From positions 124,001 to 188,000 of the forward strand of contig CASFBK010000008.1 in NCBI GenBank assembly GCA_949292785.1: a stretch of DNA of 64,000 bases, written 5' to 3'. The notes beneath the pieces are model-generated. The model did not search any database. It saw only the letters and a list, made by a program, of their open reading frames with translations, and was not told the DNA's origin. The DNA is from an uncultured Eubacteriales bacterium (GTDB lineage Bacteria > Bacillota > Clostridia > Lachnospirales > Lachnospiraceae). A program made the position numbers and the translations under genes. Below, in pieces: positions 19,101-27,231 of the stretch (position 1 is the first letter of the stretch; each line of letters opens with the position of its first letter).

Positions 19101-19393
19101 TCATTGATATAAATAAAATCTTCCCAAACAGCCCCTTCCGCCGTCTCGATTCCTTCCAGCTTCCCGATGTCAGAAATTTCCTCATCATTGAAGCCCCAGG
19201 TAGATATCAGGCGATAATCATACAGGTTCTGTTCACGCACATATTCCTGCCCGGTTTTTATCATGGCAGGTTTTGAGGATTTAAGTCCCGAAAAAAAGCC
19301 TACTCCCAGTGCAATAATCGCAAAAATTGCCATGTATCTGCCGAGGCTCTTTTTTATGGTACGGAAGATATTTTTCCGAAAAGCCTTTTTCAT
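16139..19393 (-). CDS. FtsX/MacB-type ABC permease with long coiled coil
   Basis: 1084 residues. One membrane helix near the N-terminus (about 18-38), an extracytoplasmic domain, a coiled-coil block of roughly 300 residues (about 245-545) made of Glu/Gln/Ala-rich repeats such as EGETALAEGKQELQEA, then two FtsX-type units, each of three to four helices (about 565-720 and 975-1070). This is the layout of large Gram-positive FtsX-like permeases that work with a LolD/MacB-type ATPase; the ATPase gene is just upstream (10-bp gap). Such proteins usually act as mechanical transducers across the envelope rather than as classical pumps. Substrate unknown. GGAGGG ribosome site before ATG 19393. Confidence 0.85.
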   Translation of the reverse strand: MKKAFRKNIFRTIKKSLGRYMAIFAIIALGVGFFSGLKSSKPAMIKTGQEYVREQNLYDYRLISTWGFNDEEISDIGKLEGIETAEGAVWEDFIYINEEGEESCLKALSITEQVNQLDVTAGRMPEAADECVLDASRYTQDMIGKKITISSENSEDTRDSFVYDTYTVTGLVRSPLYLNMERGTTTIGKGKIDAFVFMPKDGFSFDYYEEVYVCGDTQSAAFTEAYQNEIDGLSEGIEDGVTTVIEERYQKEIADARAEIADGKQELSEKTQEAEQELLDAKTELEEGETALAEGKQELQEAKDTLSEKEQELEEGETALAEGENALAAAEQEAAQGEQALAEGEAQYQQGLTQYQAGLTAYEQGVAQLEENRSQYEQAKAQKEQLESAGLGDALNQNEAYLALKRAVEEFEASEHQLQETKTQLDEANQKLTESRVQLDASRAQLTAGRQQIEENRAKLNESRTQLAEGKRQLTEAQEEIKQAEQEITENEQTLADGWKEYEDGVAKLESETAEAEQEIADAEEELADVEEPKVYVLNRSTNVGYASFEGDVSIVEGVAKIFPVFFFLIAALVCSTTMTRMVDDERTQIGTLRALGYTERAILSKYMIYSGSAAGLGAAIGYFLGSRLFPMAIWTAYGMLYGFTDITIVDNVWLFLLSLLVALLCSAGTTFAACRLELTHTPADLIRPKAPAAGKRILLEKIPVFWKRLKFLHKVSARNVFRFKKRMIMMILGIAGCTALVIAGFGVKDSVSNIVNDQYDEILQYDISATYTKEVTDRVLEEIEEQFGNDITGSAVLQETSADAPYENGSKTVTLMVSDGEEISQCVNFHLNKTQVELPGKGEILIDNRLADVLSLKVGDEVTLRVGDEETKPLKVSGIFENYTYYYAYVTAETYEEYFGESFEPKTIYLSLEEGAEQYQIASYLSDMKNASNMTVIEDMKTRVQNMMESMNYIVALIICCAAALAFIVLFNLGNINISERVREIATLKVLGFYPRETGAYVFRENMVLSILGIILGIPLGKLLHRFVMLQIKIDMVSFEINIRPQSYLYSVIAVLGFTLCVDIIMRQKINKINMAESLKSIE

Positions 19394-19403
19394 ACAATCC
19401 CTC

Positions 19404-20105
19404 CTACCATTCTATCTGCTCTACCGGTACAATTTCCTGATTTTTATGCACTTCTGCTATGGTTCCGCTCTTCACCCTGATTACCCTGTCTGCCATGGCT
19501 GTTAAAGCAGAATTGTGCGTAATAATGAGAACCGTCATACCGTTTTTTCGACTGGCATCCTGCAACAGCTTTAAAATAGCTTTTCCCGTCTGATAATCCA
19601 GCGCGCCGGTAGGCTCATCGCACAACAAAAGCTTCGGATTCTTGGCAAGAGCACGGGCAATCGCAACTCTCTGCTGTTCTCCACCGGACAACTGTGCCGG
19701 GAAATTATTCATTCGTTCTTTGAGCCCTACTTCTTCTAGTATGGTTGACGGGTCCAATGGCTCCTTGCACAACTGGGATGCAATTTCCACATTTTCCAGC
19801 GCGGTCAGATTCGGAATCAGATTGTAGAACTGAAATACAAATCCAATGTCATTTCTGCGATAATTGGCAAGTTCTTTTTTCCGAAAAGCAGATACCTCTG
19901 CTCCATCTAAGAAAATTTTTCCATCTGTCAGCGTATCCATACCGCCTAATATATTTAACAGCGTCGTCTTACCTGCTCCCGACTGTCCTACGATAACACA
20001 ATTTTCTCCCTGTTCTATCTGAAAAGTGGCATCCTTTAAGGCATGAACCTTTACATCACCGGACTGATATATTTTATTTACGTTCTGAAATTCTATAAAT
20101 GACAT
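19404..20105 (-). CDS. ABC ATPase of MacB/LolD type
   Basis: 233 residues. Walker [10 protein letters not shown] (about 38-46), Q-loop [19 protein letters not shown], signature [16 protein letters not shown], Walker [13 protein letters not shown], switch histidine ITHN. The [13 protein letters not shown] element is characteristic of the MacB/LolD/FtsE group that drives FtsX-like permeases. It forms a two-gene unit with the 1084-residue permease downstream. Ribosome site GGGAGG. Confidence 0.92.
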   Translation of the reverse strand: MSFIEFQNVNKIYQSGDVKVHALKDATFQIEQGENCVIVGQSGAGKTTLLNILGGMDTLTDGKIFLDGAEVSAFRKKELANYRRNDIGFVFQFYNLIPNLTALENVEIASQLCKEPLDPSTILEEVGLKERMNNFPAQLSGGEQQRVAIARALAKNPKLLLCDEPTGALDYQTGKAILKLLQDASRKNGMTVLIITHNSALTAMADRVIRVKSGTIAEVHKNQEIVPVEQIEW

Positions 20106-20279
20106 ACGGCACCTCCCGAAAAATATTTTATTCCTTCAACCGTTCTTATCTGTTACTTTTATTTTAACGTTTTTTTCACAGGTTGAAAAGAAAAGATATT
20201 CTAAAAAGTATGAATATTTCCTAAAATTATATTTCTTTTTCACTTTTTTAAAGCTTGAAACGGTCTCTAAAGCAAAGAA

Positions 20280-20378
20280 CAAAGTGTGCTCCGCACACTC
20301 TCGCGAATATACATTACCTATCAAGTGGAACACACTTTGCCGCGCCAAACACAGTCGCTTGCGACATAATTCCACTTG
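20280..20378. repeat. Two interlocked inverted repeats
   Basis: First pair: CAAAGTGTG (20280-20288) and CACACTTTG (20331-20339). Second pair: CAAGTGGAA (20322-20330) and TTCCACTTG (20370-20378). The right arm of the first directly follows the left arm of the second, so only one can fold fully at a time. A local hairpin AGTGTG/CACACT (20283-20299) competes with the first, and GTCGC-TT-GCGAC (20354-20365) lies inside the second. Confidence 0.6.
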
Positions 20379-20388
20379 TGCGACACAT

Positions 20389-20425
20389 ATTACACTTAGC
20401 GAGGTAATTTCGAGCTTAGTGTAAT
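20389..20425. repeat. TAGCGAGGTA-core palindromic element, copy 1
   Basis: Perfect 8-bp arms ATTACACT and AGTGTAAT enclose a 21-base core, TAGCGAGGTA followed by ATTTCGAGCTT. The same core with different, again self-complementary arms occurs at 45150-45184 before the dinB-like gene. Confidence 0.6.
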
Positions 20426-20451
20426 AGCGTACACAGTAGTGCGCATCCTGC

Positions 20452-20517
20452 TTTTTGCTCTATAGGAATCACAATTTTACGATTTAACGTAACACGGTAT
20501 TTCCTATAGAGCAAAAA
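20452..20517. repeat. 17-bp inverted repeat containing the GCTCTATAGG repeat
   Basis: Perfect 17-bp arms at 20452-20468 and 20501-20517 (TTTTTGCTCTATAGGAA and its complement) with a 32-base loop. The right arm plus adjoining loop, read on the minus strand as GCTCTATAGGAAAT then TGTTACGTTA, recurs near 30.75 kb. Confidence 0.6.
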
Positions 20518-20552
20518 AAGTGCTACTACCTATAAATATAGATAATAGCACT
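20514..20552 (-). terminator. Intrinsic terminator of the tRNA operon
   Basis: On the minus strand AAGTGCTATTATC and its near-complement GGTAGTAGCACTT form a hairpin followed by TTTTTTT, ten bases after the tRNA-Leu 3' end. Confidence 0.85.
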
Positions 20553-20561
20553 TAATGTTAA

Positions 20562-20645
20562 TGCCGCAGACCGGAATCGAACCGGTACGATGTCACCACC
20601 ACAGGATTTTAAGTCCTGCGCGTCTGCCAGTTCCGCCACTGCGGC
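20562..20645 (-). tRNA. tRNA-Leu (anticodon TAA)
   Basis: Acceptor GCCGCAG/CTGCGGC, anticodon stem CAGGA/TCCTG with loop CTTAAAA giving anticodon UAA, long variable arm typical of tRNA-Leu, T-arm ACCGGTTCGATTCCGGT. Discriminator A; CCA is not encoded. Second gene of a Tyr-Leu operon. Confidence 0.95.
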
Positions 20646-20715
20646 ATATGTGTTATAGGCGATTACATCAGACATACGTGCAGGCACTGTTCTGATTGCC
20701 CTCATCAACACACAA

Positions 20716-20801
20716 TGGGCGGAGAAAGATTTCAACCGCTTTGGTTTACTTCTCCTAATGGGCGGAGAAGGATTCCAACCGCTTTGGTTTACTCCTCCTA
20801 A
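20716..20801 (-). repeat. Two 43-bp tandem copies of the tRNA-Tyr 3' end
   Basis: The unit ATGGGCGGAGAA...CTCCTA starts at 20716 and 20759 and in the tRNA itself at 20802-3, an exact 43-bp period. Each copy keeps the acceptor 3' strand (CTTCTCCGCCC on the minus strand) and a degenerate T-arm in which the T-stem no longer pairs, followed by a spacer AGTAAACCAAAGCGG. They are probably decayed tandem duplications of the tRNA end. Confidence 0.75.
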
Positions 20802-20883
20802 TGGGCGGAGAAGGATTCGAACCTTCGAAGGCATTGCCAGCAGATTTACAGTCTGTCCCCTTTGGCCACTCGGGAATCCACCC
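20802..20883 (-). tRNA. tRNA-Tyr (anticodon GTA)
   Basis: Acceptor GGGTGGA/TCCGCCC, anticodon stem CAGA/TCTG with loop CTGTAAA giving anticodon GUA, D-arm with GAGTGGCCAAAGG, long variable arm as in bacterial tRNA-Tyr, T-arm GAAGGTTCGAATCCTTC. First gene after the promoter. Confidence 0.95.
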
Positions 20884-20919
20884 ATATGTCATGCAAAAGT
20901 CTTGCCCTGACAATGACAT

Positions 20920-20948
20920 ATTATATCATATAGCTTATCCTCTTGCAA
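20920..20948 (-). promoter_or_regulatory. Promoter of the tRNA-Tyr-Leu operon
   Basis: TTGCAA (20943-20948), 17-bp spacer, TATAAT (20920-20925) on the minus strand, about 30 bp upstream of the mature tRNA-Tyr. A 9-bp inverted repeat ATATGTCAT/ATGACATAT lies in the leader. Confidence 0.7.
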
Positions 20949-21018
20949 GCATAAATTCTAATTTTTATCTAATTTTTTGTTGCCACTCTTATCTGTTCTT
21001 TTGCGCCACAAATTCCTG

Positions 21019-23124
21019 TTACGCCTCTTTCAGATTCTTCAGTACTACAGAAGAGTGAGCCGGAAGAGATATATTCAAATATCCACTGTGCACTTCGTAA
21101 ATTACCGGTGCCAAAGAATGAGAATCCTTTGTGGTATACATAATCTGTTCCAGTCTGGCTTCTTTACTAAGTCCTGCTGCCCAGACAGACACCTTCATGC
21201 TGCGTTGTACCTCATCATTATTAAGGATTACTACGAACTGCTGCTCCCGGTTAAACCGCCCATAGCACATCATCTGATAATCGCCGCCTAAAAACTTCAA
21301 TGAACCGGTACGTAATGCCGGATTCTCCTTATGAATCCGAATCATTTCCTTATGGAACTCCAATAACTCACGGTCTTCACTCCCCCACGGATATGTTCTG
21401 CGGTTATCCGGGTCTGTAAATCCACAGACACCAACCTCATCTCCATAATATACCGTAGGCGCTCCAGGCCAGGTCATCTGTATCACAACAGCCTCTTTCA
21501 TAATTCCCTTATTAACGCCTTCTGCCGCTGCACCGCTGCCAAGACTATCTACTCTTCCCACCTTATGATTGGTTCTGGTAAGGAATCTGGAATGGTCATG
21601 ATTGGACAGCTCATTCATAGCACACTGCAGGGAAGGAGTCAGGAATCTTGCCATATAGTAATTCATGGAGCCCTCAAAGTTCTGATAATTTCCAAGCATA
21701 TCCTGTCTGAAACCATCACTATGCTTCTCCATTCCCGTTAAGAACCAGGTCAACGGTTCCATAAATGCATCATAATTCATGACCGTATCCCACTGGTCTC
21801 CACGCAGCCAGTCTACCGGGTCTCCATAATGCTCTGCAAGTACCACGGCCTCCGGGTTCGCCTCCTTGACATTCTTACGAAAATCTCTCCAAAACTGATG
21901 ATTATACTCTACAGAATGTCCTAAATCCGCTGCCACGTCTAATCTCCATCCATCCACATTGTAAGGCGGAGATACCCACTTACGGGCTATTTCCATAATA
22001 TAATCATAAAGGTCTCTGGAGCTTTCATAATTAAGCTTCGGCAAGGTATCATGTCCCCACCATCCGTCATAAGTCCCATTATAAGGCCACTGTCCTTCAT
22101 CATTGAACTGGAAAAAGTTCCGGTAGGGGCTATCTGCGGAAATATATGCTCCGGTTGCATATCCAAGCTCTTTTTCATAAATCAGTTCCCGGTCCAGCCA
22201 CTTATTAAAGGAGCCGCAATGATTAAACACACCGTCTAAGATGACACGCATCCCACGCCGGTGCACCTCTTCCACCAGCTTTGCAAATAACTGGTTGCTG
22301 GCTTCGAGATTCTTGCGGTCTGTAACACGCTTAATATATTTCGTCGCCTTAGAATTATCTGTCTCTCCCTGTGGCAGCACCTCGCCGCCGTCTTCCACAA
22401 TTACTCCATAATGCGGGTCTATATAATCATAATCCTGTATGTCATATTTATGGTTCGATGGTGATACGAATAGCGGATTAAAATAAATGACTTCTACACC
22501 AAGCTCCTGAAGATAGTCCAGCTTTTGCATAACTCCTGCCAGGTCTCCACCATAGAACTCTCCTACACCGAAGCTTGCAGGGAACTTATTCCAGCTGTCC
22601 ACTTCCTGACTGTAGATTCCAATATAATGATATTCATTCGTCTTAACATCATTGGATGGGTCCCCATTATAAAAACGGTCCACCAGTATCTGATACATGA
22701 CTGCGCCCTTTGCCCAGTCCGGTGTGGAAAAGCCGGGTACTATCATAAAATTATACTCCGGTCTTACCTGCTGTGATACTCCCATTCTGTCATAATAGCA
22801 ATGGAGCATTCCTGTCACCACTTCAAAATAATAAGAGAATTTTTCCGTACCTAACTGTATTGTAACCTGATAATAATCAAACTCTCCTTCACTTTCTGTT
22901 TTCTCCATAGCAAACTGCTGCTCATTATTCCACAGCAATACAATATCTACATTGTCCTTTGCCGTACGGAATGTAAGTGTTACCTTTTCATTTTCTTTCG
23001 GCTCCGGCGGATTCCTGTAATCCTTTGTTCCATCCGAAAATAAGGCATGCTTTCTAAGCAGCGGCCGCATCTGCATCATATATTGCTGTCTTTGGTTTAA
23101 TTCATAAATCGAAAGTTGTTTCAT
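21019..23124 (-). CDS. GH13 alpha-glucanase (neopullulanase/cyclomaltodextrinase-like)
   Basis: 701 residues, no signal peptide, so cytoplasmic. An N-terminal beta domain (about 30-125, CBM34-like) precedes the GH13 barrel from about residue 137 (WAKGAVMYQILVDRFYNGD). Catalytic motifs: DGVFNHCGS (297-305), DGWRLDVAADLG with nucleophile Asp396, VLAEHYGD with acid/base Glu431, ELSNHDHSR with Asp510. N-domain plus length suggest an enzyme acting on maltodextrins, cyclodextrins or pullulan. It is transcribed alone, from its own promoter, ahead of the tRNA operon. Exact substrate cannot be read from sequence; it differs from the alpha-1,6-type enzyme at 7875-9548. Confidence 0.88.
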   Translation of the reverse strand: MKQLSIYELNQRQQYMMQMRPLLRKHALFSDGTKDYRNPPEPKENEKVTLTFRTAKDNVDIVLLWNNEQQFAMEKTESEGEFDYYQVTIQLGTEKFSYYFEVVTGMLHCYYDRMGVSQQVRPEYNFMIVPGFSTPDWAKGAVMYQILVDRFYNGDPSNDVKTNEYHYIGIYSQEVDSWNKFPASFGVGEFYGGDLAGVMQKLDYLQELGVEVIYFNPLFVSPSNHKYDIQDYDYIDPHYGVIVEDGGEVLPQGETDNSKATKYIKRVTDRKNLEASNQLFAKLVEEVHRRGMRVILDGVFNHCGSFNKWLDRELIYEKELGYATGAYISADSPYRNFFQFNDEGQWPYNGTYDGWWGHDTLPKLNYESSRDLYDYIMEIARKWVSPPYNVDGWRLDVAADLGHSVEYNHQFWRDFRKNVKEANPEAVVLAEHYGDPVDWLRGDQWDTVMNYDAFMEPLTWFLTGMEKHSDGFRQDMLGNYQNFEGSMNYYMARFLTPSLQCAMNELSNHDHSRFLTRTNHKVGRVDSLGSGAAAEGVNKGIMKEAVVIQMTWPGAPTVYYGDEVGVCGFTDPDNRRTYPWGSEDRELLEFHKEMIRIHKENPALRTGSLKFLGGDYQMMCYGRFNREQQFVVILNNDEVQRSMKVSVWAAGLSKEARLEQIMYTTKDSHSLAPVIYEVHSGYLNISLPAHSSVVLKNLKEA

Positions 23125-23171
23125 AAACGTAACCTCTCAGGCTCTTTCCTTTTTGATTCTCTATAGTTTTC

Positions 23172-23200
23172 ATTTTATCGAATAATGCTGCGTAAATCAA
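23172..23200 (-). promoter_or_regulatory. Promoter of the GH13 gene at 21-23 kb
   Basis: TTGATT (23195-23200), 17-bp spacer, TAAAAT (23172-23177) on the minus strand, just beyond the terminator at 23214-23247, so the gene is an independent unit. Confidence 0.6.
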
Positions 23201-23213
23201 GTAAAAAAGGGTA

Positions 23214-23310
23214 GTAAAAAAGGCAGCCATCGATCTGCTGCCTTTTTAGGAGAAGGTATTTTTACTATGGGGTGTAGCAAAAACTATATAATGTATTGGG
23301 GGGTTTTTAC
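23214..23310 (-). ncRNA. Candidate C-rich small RNA with intrinsic terminator
   Basis: Minus-strand RNA of about 95 nt between ftsH and the GH13 gene. A TATACT box (23315-23320) lies just upstream of the presumed start. The RNA would fold as an 8-bp stem GUAAAAAC/GUUUUUGC whose loop begins with CCCCC, then a weak stem exposing ACCCC, then an unpaired ACCUUCUCCU that is complementary to a Shine-Dalgarno sequence, and finally an 11-bp terminator stem (AAAAAGGCAGC/GCTGCCTTTTT) with U-run. This is the plan of RsaE/RoxS-like sRNAs that pair with ribosome sites. The -35 box is poor, so it may instead be processed from the ftsH 3' end, or be only the ftsH terminator region. Confidence 0.45.
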
Positions 23311-23438
23311 ATTAAGTATAGTACCATAGATCCAACAATAAGTGTGCACAAAGTTCACAAAAATCGCAACTCTTTTTTGTGCATATTTTATAGTACCTTT
23401 TTCCCAACTTTTAAAATCTCACATTTATTTTGCACAAC

Positions 23439-25280
23439 TTACCCTTCAAATAACGCTTCAAACTCTTCTCTTCCAATTTTTTCCTTTTCCAAAAGCAGTT
23501 CTGCACATTTATGAAGAATGTTTTCATTCTCTGTTAAAATGCTCTTTGCCTTTGCATAACATTCATCAATAATCCGCTTTACTTCCTGATCGATAACCGT
23601 AGCAATATTCTCTCCATAGGCTCTGGTATGTGCCAGGTCACGACCGATGAATACTTCATCATCATCACTATCATAGTTAATCAGACCTATATTGTCAGAC
23701 ATACCGTATTTGGTTACCATTGCCTTCGCCACACCGGTTGCCTGCTTGATATCCTGAGATGCACCTGTGGTAATATCGTCAAAAATCAGCTCTTCTGCCA
23801 CACGTCCGCCTAAGTCTACCACGATTTCCTGCAGCATTCTGCCCTTGGTATTGAACATCTCTTCACGCTCCGGCAATGGCATGGTATAACCTGCCGCTCC
23901 TACTCCGGTCGGAATAATGGATACGGAATATACCGGTCCTACATCCGGGAGCAGATGAAACAGGATAGCATGACCTGCCTCATGATATGCCGTAATTTTC
24001 TTTTCTTTTTCTGTAATAATACGGCTCTTTTTCTCGGAACCAATTCCTACTTTTACAAAGGATTTGCGAATATCATCCTGAATGACATAAGCACGGTCTT
24101 CCTTGGCTGCACAGATAGCCGCCTCATTTAACAGATTCTCTAAGTCTGCTCCGGTAAATCCTGCAGTGGTCTGGGCAATCTGCTTTAAATCTACATCATC
24201 ACCAAGAGGTTTATTCTTGGCATGCACCCTAAGAATCTCTTCTCTTCCACCGATATCCGGTCTTCCTACGTGTACCTTACGGTCAAAACGTCCCGGACGC
24301 ATAATAGCAGGGTCCAAAATATCCACACGGTTGGTTGCTGCCATAACGATGATTCCTTCGTTGACGCCAAAACCATCCATCTCTACTAACAACTGGTTCA
24401 AGGTCTGCTCACGTTCGTCATGTCCGCCACCCATTCCGGTACCTCTGCGGCGTGCTACTGCATCAATTTCGTCAATAAACACGATACACGGTGCGTTTTT
24501 CTTTGCTTCTTCAAATAAATCTCTTACACGGGAAGCTCCCACACCTACGAACATTTCTACAAAGTCAGAACCGGAAATACTAAAGAACGGTACTCCTGCC
24601 TCTCCCGCTACTGCCTTTGCCAGCAATGTCTTTCCTGTTCCGGGAGGTCCTACTAACAATACACCCTTAGGAATTCTTGCTCCAAGCTTCGTATATTTTC
24701 TTGGGGCACGTAAGAAATCCACCAATTCTTCTAATTCTTCTTTTTCTTCCTTTAGTCCTGCAACGCTTCCAAAATTTACTTTTTTGTTTTCATCTGTAGT
24801 CATTTTCGCACGGCTCTTGCCGAAGTTCATCATCTTGTTGCCACCGCCATTGGATGCTGCTGCATGATTAGACATGATCACATAGAAAATAAATAATACC
24901 CCAAATAGTATCAGCGTGGGAAGGATGGAAATCAGCCAGTTCTCCTGCGGCATTTCCTTTACCTGATACTGGGTAAATTTGTATTCTTTCATGGTGTCCT
25001 GAATTGCATTTACATCTGATAAATATAAGGATACGACTGTTTTCTTATCATCTTTGCTCTTTATCGTAATATCCGCCTCACCACTGGGCACCTCGCGATT
25101 CTGCGATATCACTACGGATTCCACATTTCCTGCATCCAGGTCCTCTTCGAACTGTGCATAAGTGTAGTTGTCTGACTGGCCAAGTCCGGTAGAACTGTCC
25201 CTTAACATCCACAACAGCGCCAGGATTACAATTACTCCAATATATAAGCCAAACGCCTTATATCTTTTCTGTGTATTCAT
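23439..25280 (-). CDS. ftsH: ATP-dependent zinc metalloprotease FtsH
   Basis: 613 residues from ATG 25280 (AGGAGG 7 bases upstream; an in-frame GTG six bases earlier is too close to that site). Two membrane helices (about 10-28 and 108-128) flank a small extracytoplasmic domain. Then the AAA+ module with Walker A GPPGTGKT, Walker [10 protein letters not shown], second region of homology [20 protein letters not shown], and the peptidase with zinc motif HEAGH. It degrades misassembled membrane proteins and regulators as a hexamer. Position after hpt matches the classic Firmicute order tilS-hpt-ftsH. Confidence 0.98.
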   Translation of the reverse strand: MNTQKRYKAFGLYIGVIVILALLWMLRDSSTGLGQSDNYTYAQFEEDLDAGNVESVVISQNREVPSGEADITIKSKDDKKTVVSLYLSDVNAIQDTMKEYKFTQYQVKEMPQENWLISILPTLILFGVLFIFYVIMSNHAAASNGGGNKMMNFGKSRAKMTTDENKKVNFGSVAGLKEEKEELEELVDFLRAPRKYTKLGARIPKGVLLVGPPGTGKTLLAKAVAGEAGVPFFSISGSDFVEMFVGVGASRVRDLFEEAKKNAPCIVFIDEIDAVARRRGTGMGGGHDEREQTLNQLLVEMDGFGVNEGIIVMAATNRVDILDPAIMRPGRFDRKVHVGRPDIGGREEILRVHAKNKPLGDDVDLKQIAQTTAGFTGADLENLLNEAAICAAKEDRAYVIQDDIRKSFVKVGIGSEKKSRIITEKEKKITAYHEAGHAILFHLLPDVGPVYSVSIIPTGVGAAGYTMPLPEREEMFNTKGRMLQEIVVDLGGRVAEELIFDDITTGASQDIKQATGVAKAMVTKYGMSDNIGLINYDSDDDEVFIGRDLAHTRAYGENIATVIDQEVKRIIDECYAKAKSILTENENILHKCAELLLEKEKIGREEFEALFEG

Positions 25281-25313
25281 GTACACGCCTCCTTTTCTCT
25301 TTCTATCTATATT

Positions 25314-25841
25314 TTAAGCATTCAATTCTACTATTCCTATATAAGGCAGATTTCTATAATGCTGCATATAATCCAATCCATAGCCCACTACAAATTCATC
25401 CGGAATGGCAAATCCGGTATAATCTACATTGACATCTACCACCCTGCGGTCCGGCTTATCCAAAAGGGTACAAAGCCGCAGGCTCTTCGGCTTTCTGCTC
25501 TTTAAATTCTCCAAAAGATAGCTCAATGTTCTTCCCGAATCAATAATGTCTTCTACCACCAGAACATTTTTTCCTTCAATTGCTTCGTCTAAGTCCTTGA
25601 TTACCTTTACCACACCACTGGACTTGGTATCATTTCCATAACTGGATACAGACATAAAATCAATAGAAACCGGAATCGTCAAACGTTTTGCCAGCTCACA
25701 GGTAAAAAATACACCGCCCTTTAACACACTTACCAGGTGTACTTCTTCTCCTTTATAATATTCACTGATTTCTTTTCCCATCTCATGAATTCTTTTTTCT
25801 ATTTCTTCTTCTGAAATCAATACACGAATATTCTCACTCAT
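25314..25841 (-). CDS. hpt: Hypoxanthine phosphoribosyltransferase
   Basis: 175 residues from ATG 25841, preceded by GGAGGAAATATTC; the frame can be extended five codons but without ribosome site. PRPP-binding motif VLVVEDIIDSGRTLSYLL (about 95-112) and the flexible-loop SSYG motif are present. Salvages hypoxanthine and guanine to IMP and GMP. It overlaps tilS by 8 bp, which suggests coupled translation. Confidence 0.97.
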   Translation of the reverse strand: MSENIRVLISEEEIEKRIHEMGKEISEYYKGEEVHLVSVLKGGVFFTCELAKRLTIPVSIDFMSVSSYGNDTKSSGVVKVIKDLDEAIEGKNVLVVEDIIDSGRTLSYLLENLKSRKPKSLRLCTLLDKPDRRVVDVNVDYTGFAIPDEFVVGYGLDYMQHYRNLPYIGIVELNA

Positions 25842-27231
25842 GAATATTTCCTCCATCCACTTGTATCTCTAAAATCCTTTTTGTATGCTCTGTCACCTTT
25901 ACATCTTCACCAATCCGATACCCAACCGCCCAGATAAGATGTGTCTCATCCGCCAGAAATAACAGCTTATCCCGCTGTTCTCTTGGTATCTTTTCCTCTA
26001 TCAGGTAATTTTTTAATTTCTTTCTTCCACCCTCGACATTAATAATAAAATAATCCTTTTCCTGTCTGGTTCTAAGAAGCATACTGCCATTTATTTTATC
26101 ATAATCCAGCCATTTCGTATACATCTTTTGCGGAATTTCTTGATTTTTAAAATTCTTTTCCAATATTGTGGTGCGAATCTTGTAACCATATTCCGGTATT
26201 TCCAGCGTCTCTCCCGGTACGATTTTCCAGGCTTTTTGCGTTATTTTCTCAATAACTTCCCTTTTGCTTTTCCTAATCTGAATTCCCTCATAGGTCCGTT
26301 CTGCTTCTAATTCGTAAGGAAGATTCACCCTTTTCCCTACTTGTTTTTCCAATAATTCTATCACCTCAAGTACATGCACCCCGGAAATGTCCCTGCTGCT
26401 TTTTGCATGTTCTGTCAATACCTGATGTACCAGACTTTTACAGATAACCGAATTCTCATTCTGTATATTATGCAAAATAAGAATCCCGGACTCTTTTTTG
26501 CAGACATAACGTTGCTTCGCTTCCCGGGTAAGCTGCTGCACCAGTTCTTCCAATTCTACTGCCATCGCTGCTGTCTGGTTCATATGAGCTACCGCCTGGC
26601 TGTTGATTTCATTTAATACAGGCAGCACCTGATGGCGAATCCGGTTCCTGGTATATTCCAGCTCTTCATTTGTCTTATCAATACAATATTCCTGCCCCTG
26701 CTCTTTTAAATACGCTTCAATTTCTCTTCGCTCCACGCAAAGGAGAGGACGTATGATATTCTCCCGCACCGGAAGAATTCCACACAGTCCCTTAAGCCCG
26801 GTTCCCCGCGCCAGATGAAACAGCATCGTCTCTGCACAATCATTCTGATTGTGGGCTACTGCAATTTTATTTGCATGAAACTCCTTTGCTGCCTCCTGAA
26901 AATATCCATACCGCAGCTCTCTTGCGCCTTCTTCTACTGTCATTTTATGCTCTCTTGCATAAATTTCTGCTTTACAATGATATACTTTACAGGGAATTTT
27001 ATGCTTCTTACAGAAATTTTCCACAAATTCTGCATCTTGTTTACTTTCCTCTCCTCGAATTCCATGCTCTACATGTACCACAAAAAGCTGATATTTCTTT
27101 TCTTTCTGCAATGCGGACAATACCAATAGAAGACAAACAGAGTCCGCTCCGCCGGATACTGCCGCCAGAATACGTTCCCCCTCTTCTGCCATATGATACT
27201 GCTCCATAAACTCAAGTACTTTCTTTTGCAT
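25834..27231 (-). CDS. tilS: tRNA(Ile)-lysidine synthetase TilS
   Basis: 465 residues. N-terminal PP-loop ATPase motif SGGADSVCL (about 25-33), GIRGEESKQDAEFV and HNQNDCAETMLFHLARGTGLKGLCGI, then the TilS substrate-binding and C-terminal domains (GGRKKLKNYLIEEKIPREQRD). Converts C34 of the CAU-anticodon tRNA-Ile to lysidine, an essential step for AUA decoding. Starts right after the spoIIE stop with GGGAG inside the spoIIE end. Confidence 0.97.
   Translation of the reverse strand: MQKKVLEFMEQYHMAEEGERILAAVSGGADSVCLLLVLSALQKEKKYQLFVVHVEHGIRGEESKQDAEFVENFCKKHKIPCKVYHCKAEIYAREHKMTVEEGARELRYGYFQEAAKEFHANKIAVAHNQNDCAETMLFHLARGTGLKGLCGILPVRENIIRPLLCVERREIEAYLKEQGQEYCIDKTNEELEYTRNRIRHQVLPVLNEINSQAVAHMNQTAAMAVELEELVQQLTREAKQRYVCKKESGILILHNIQNENSVICKSLVHQVLTEHAKSSRDISGVHVLEVIELLEKQVGKRVNLPYELEAERTYEGIQIRKSKREVIEKITQKAWKIVPGETLEIPEYGYKIRTTILEKNFKNQEIPQKMYTKWLDYDKINGSMLLRTRQEKDYFIINVEGGRKKLKNYLIEEKIPREQRDKLLFLADETHLIWAVGYRIGEDVKVTEHTKRILEIQVDGGNIHE

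Larger units (their letters stand above)
20106..20513. other. Gene-free region with stacked palindromes
   Basis: About 410 bp with no credible gene between the ABC ATPase gene and the tRNA terminator. The left 170 bp is AT-rich and presumably holds the ATPase promoter (weak TAAAAT at 20161-20166). The right 240 bp is filled by overlapping inverted repeats listed separately. A 79-codon frame here has no ribosome site and overlaps the repeats. Confidence 0.7.

Noticed and set aside
20136..20375. 79-codon minus-strand frame in the palindrome region
   Set aside because: No ribosome site, Cys/Phe-rich composition unlike the neighbours, and it is built over inverted repeats.
20716..20883. Possible CRISPR-like array of 43-bp units
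   Set aside because: Only three units, no unique spacers, no cas genes; the unit is the tRNA-Tyr 3' end.
20716..20883. attB/attR scar of an integrative element at tRNA-Tyr
   Set aside because: No integrase, no second direct repeat at distance and no foreign-looking gene block next to it.
24103..24867. 254-codon plus-strand frame opposite ftsH
   Set aside because: Lies entirely antisense to the AAA+ domain of a certain gene; the frame stays open because of codon bias.
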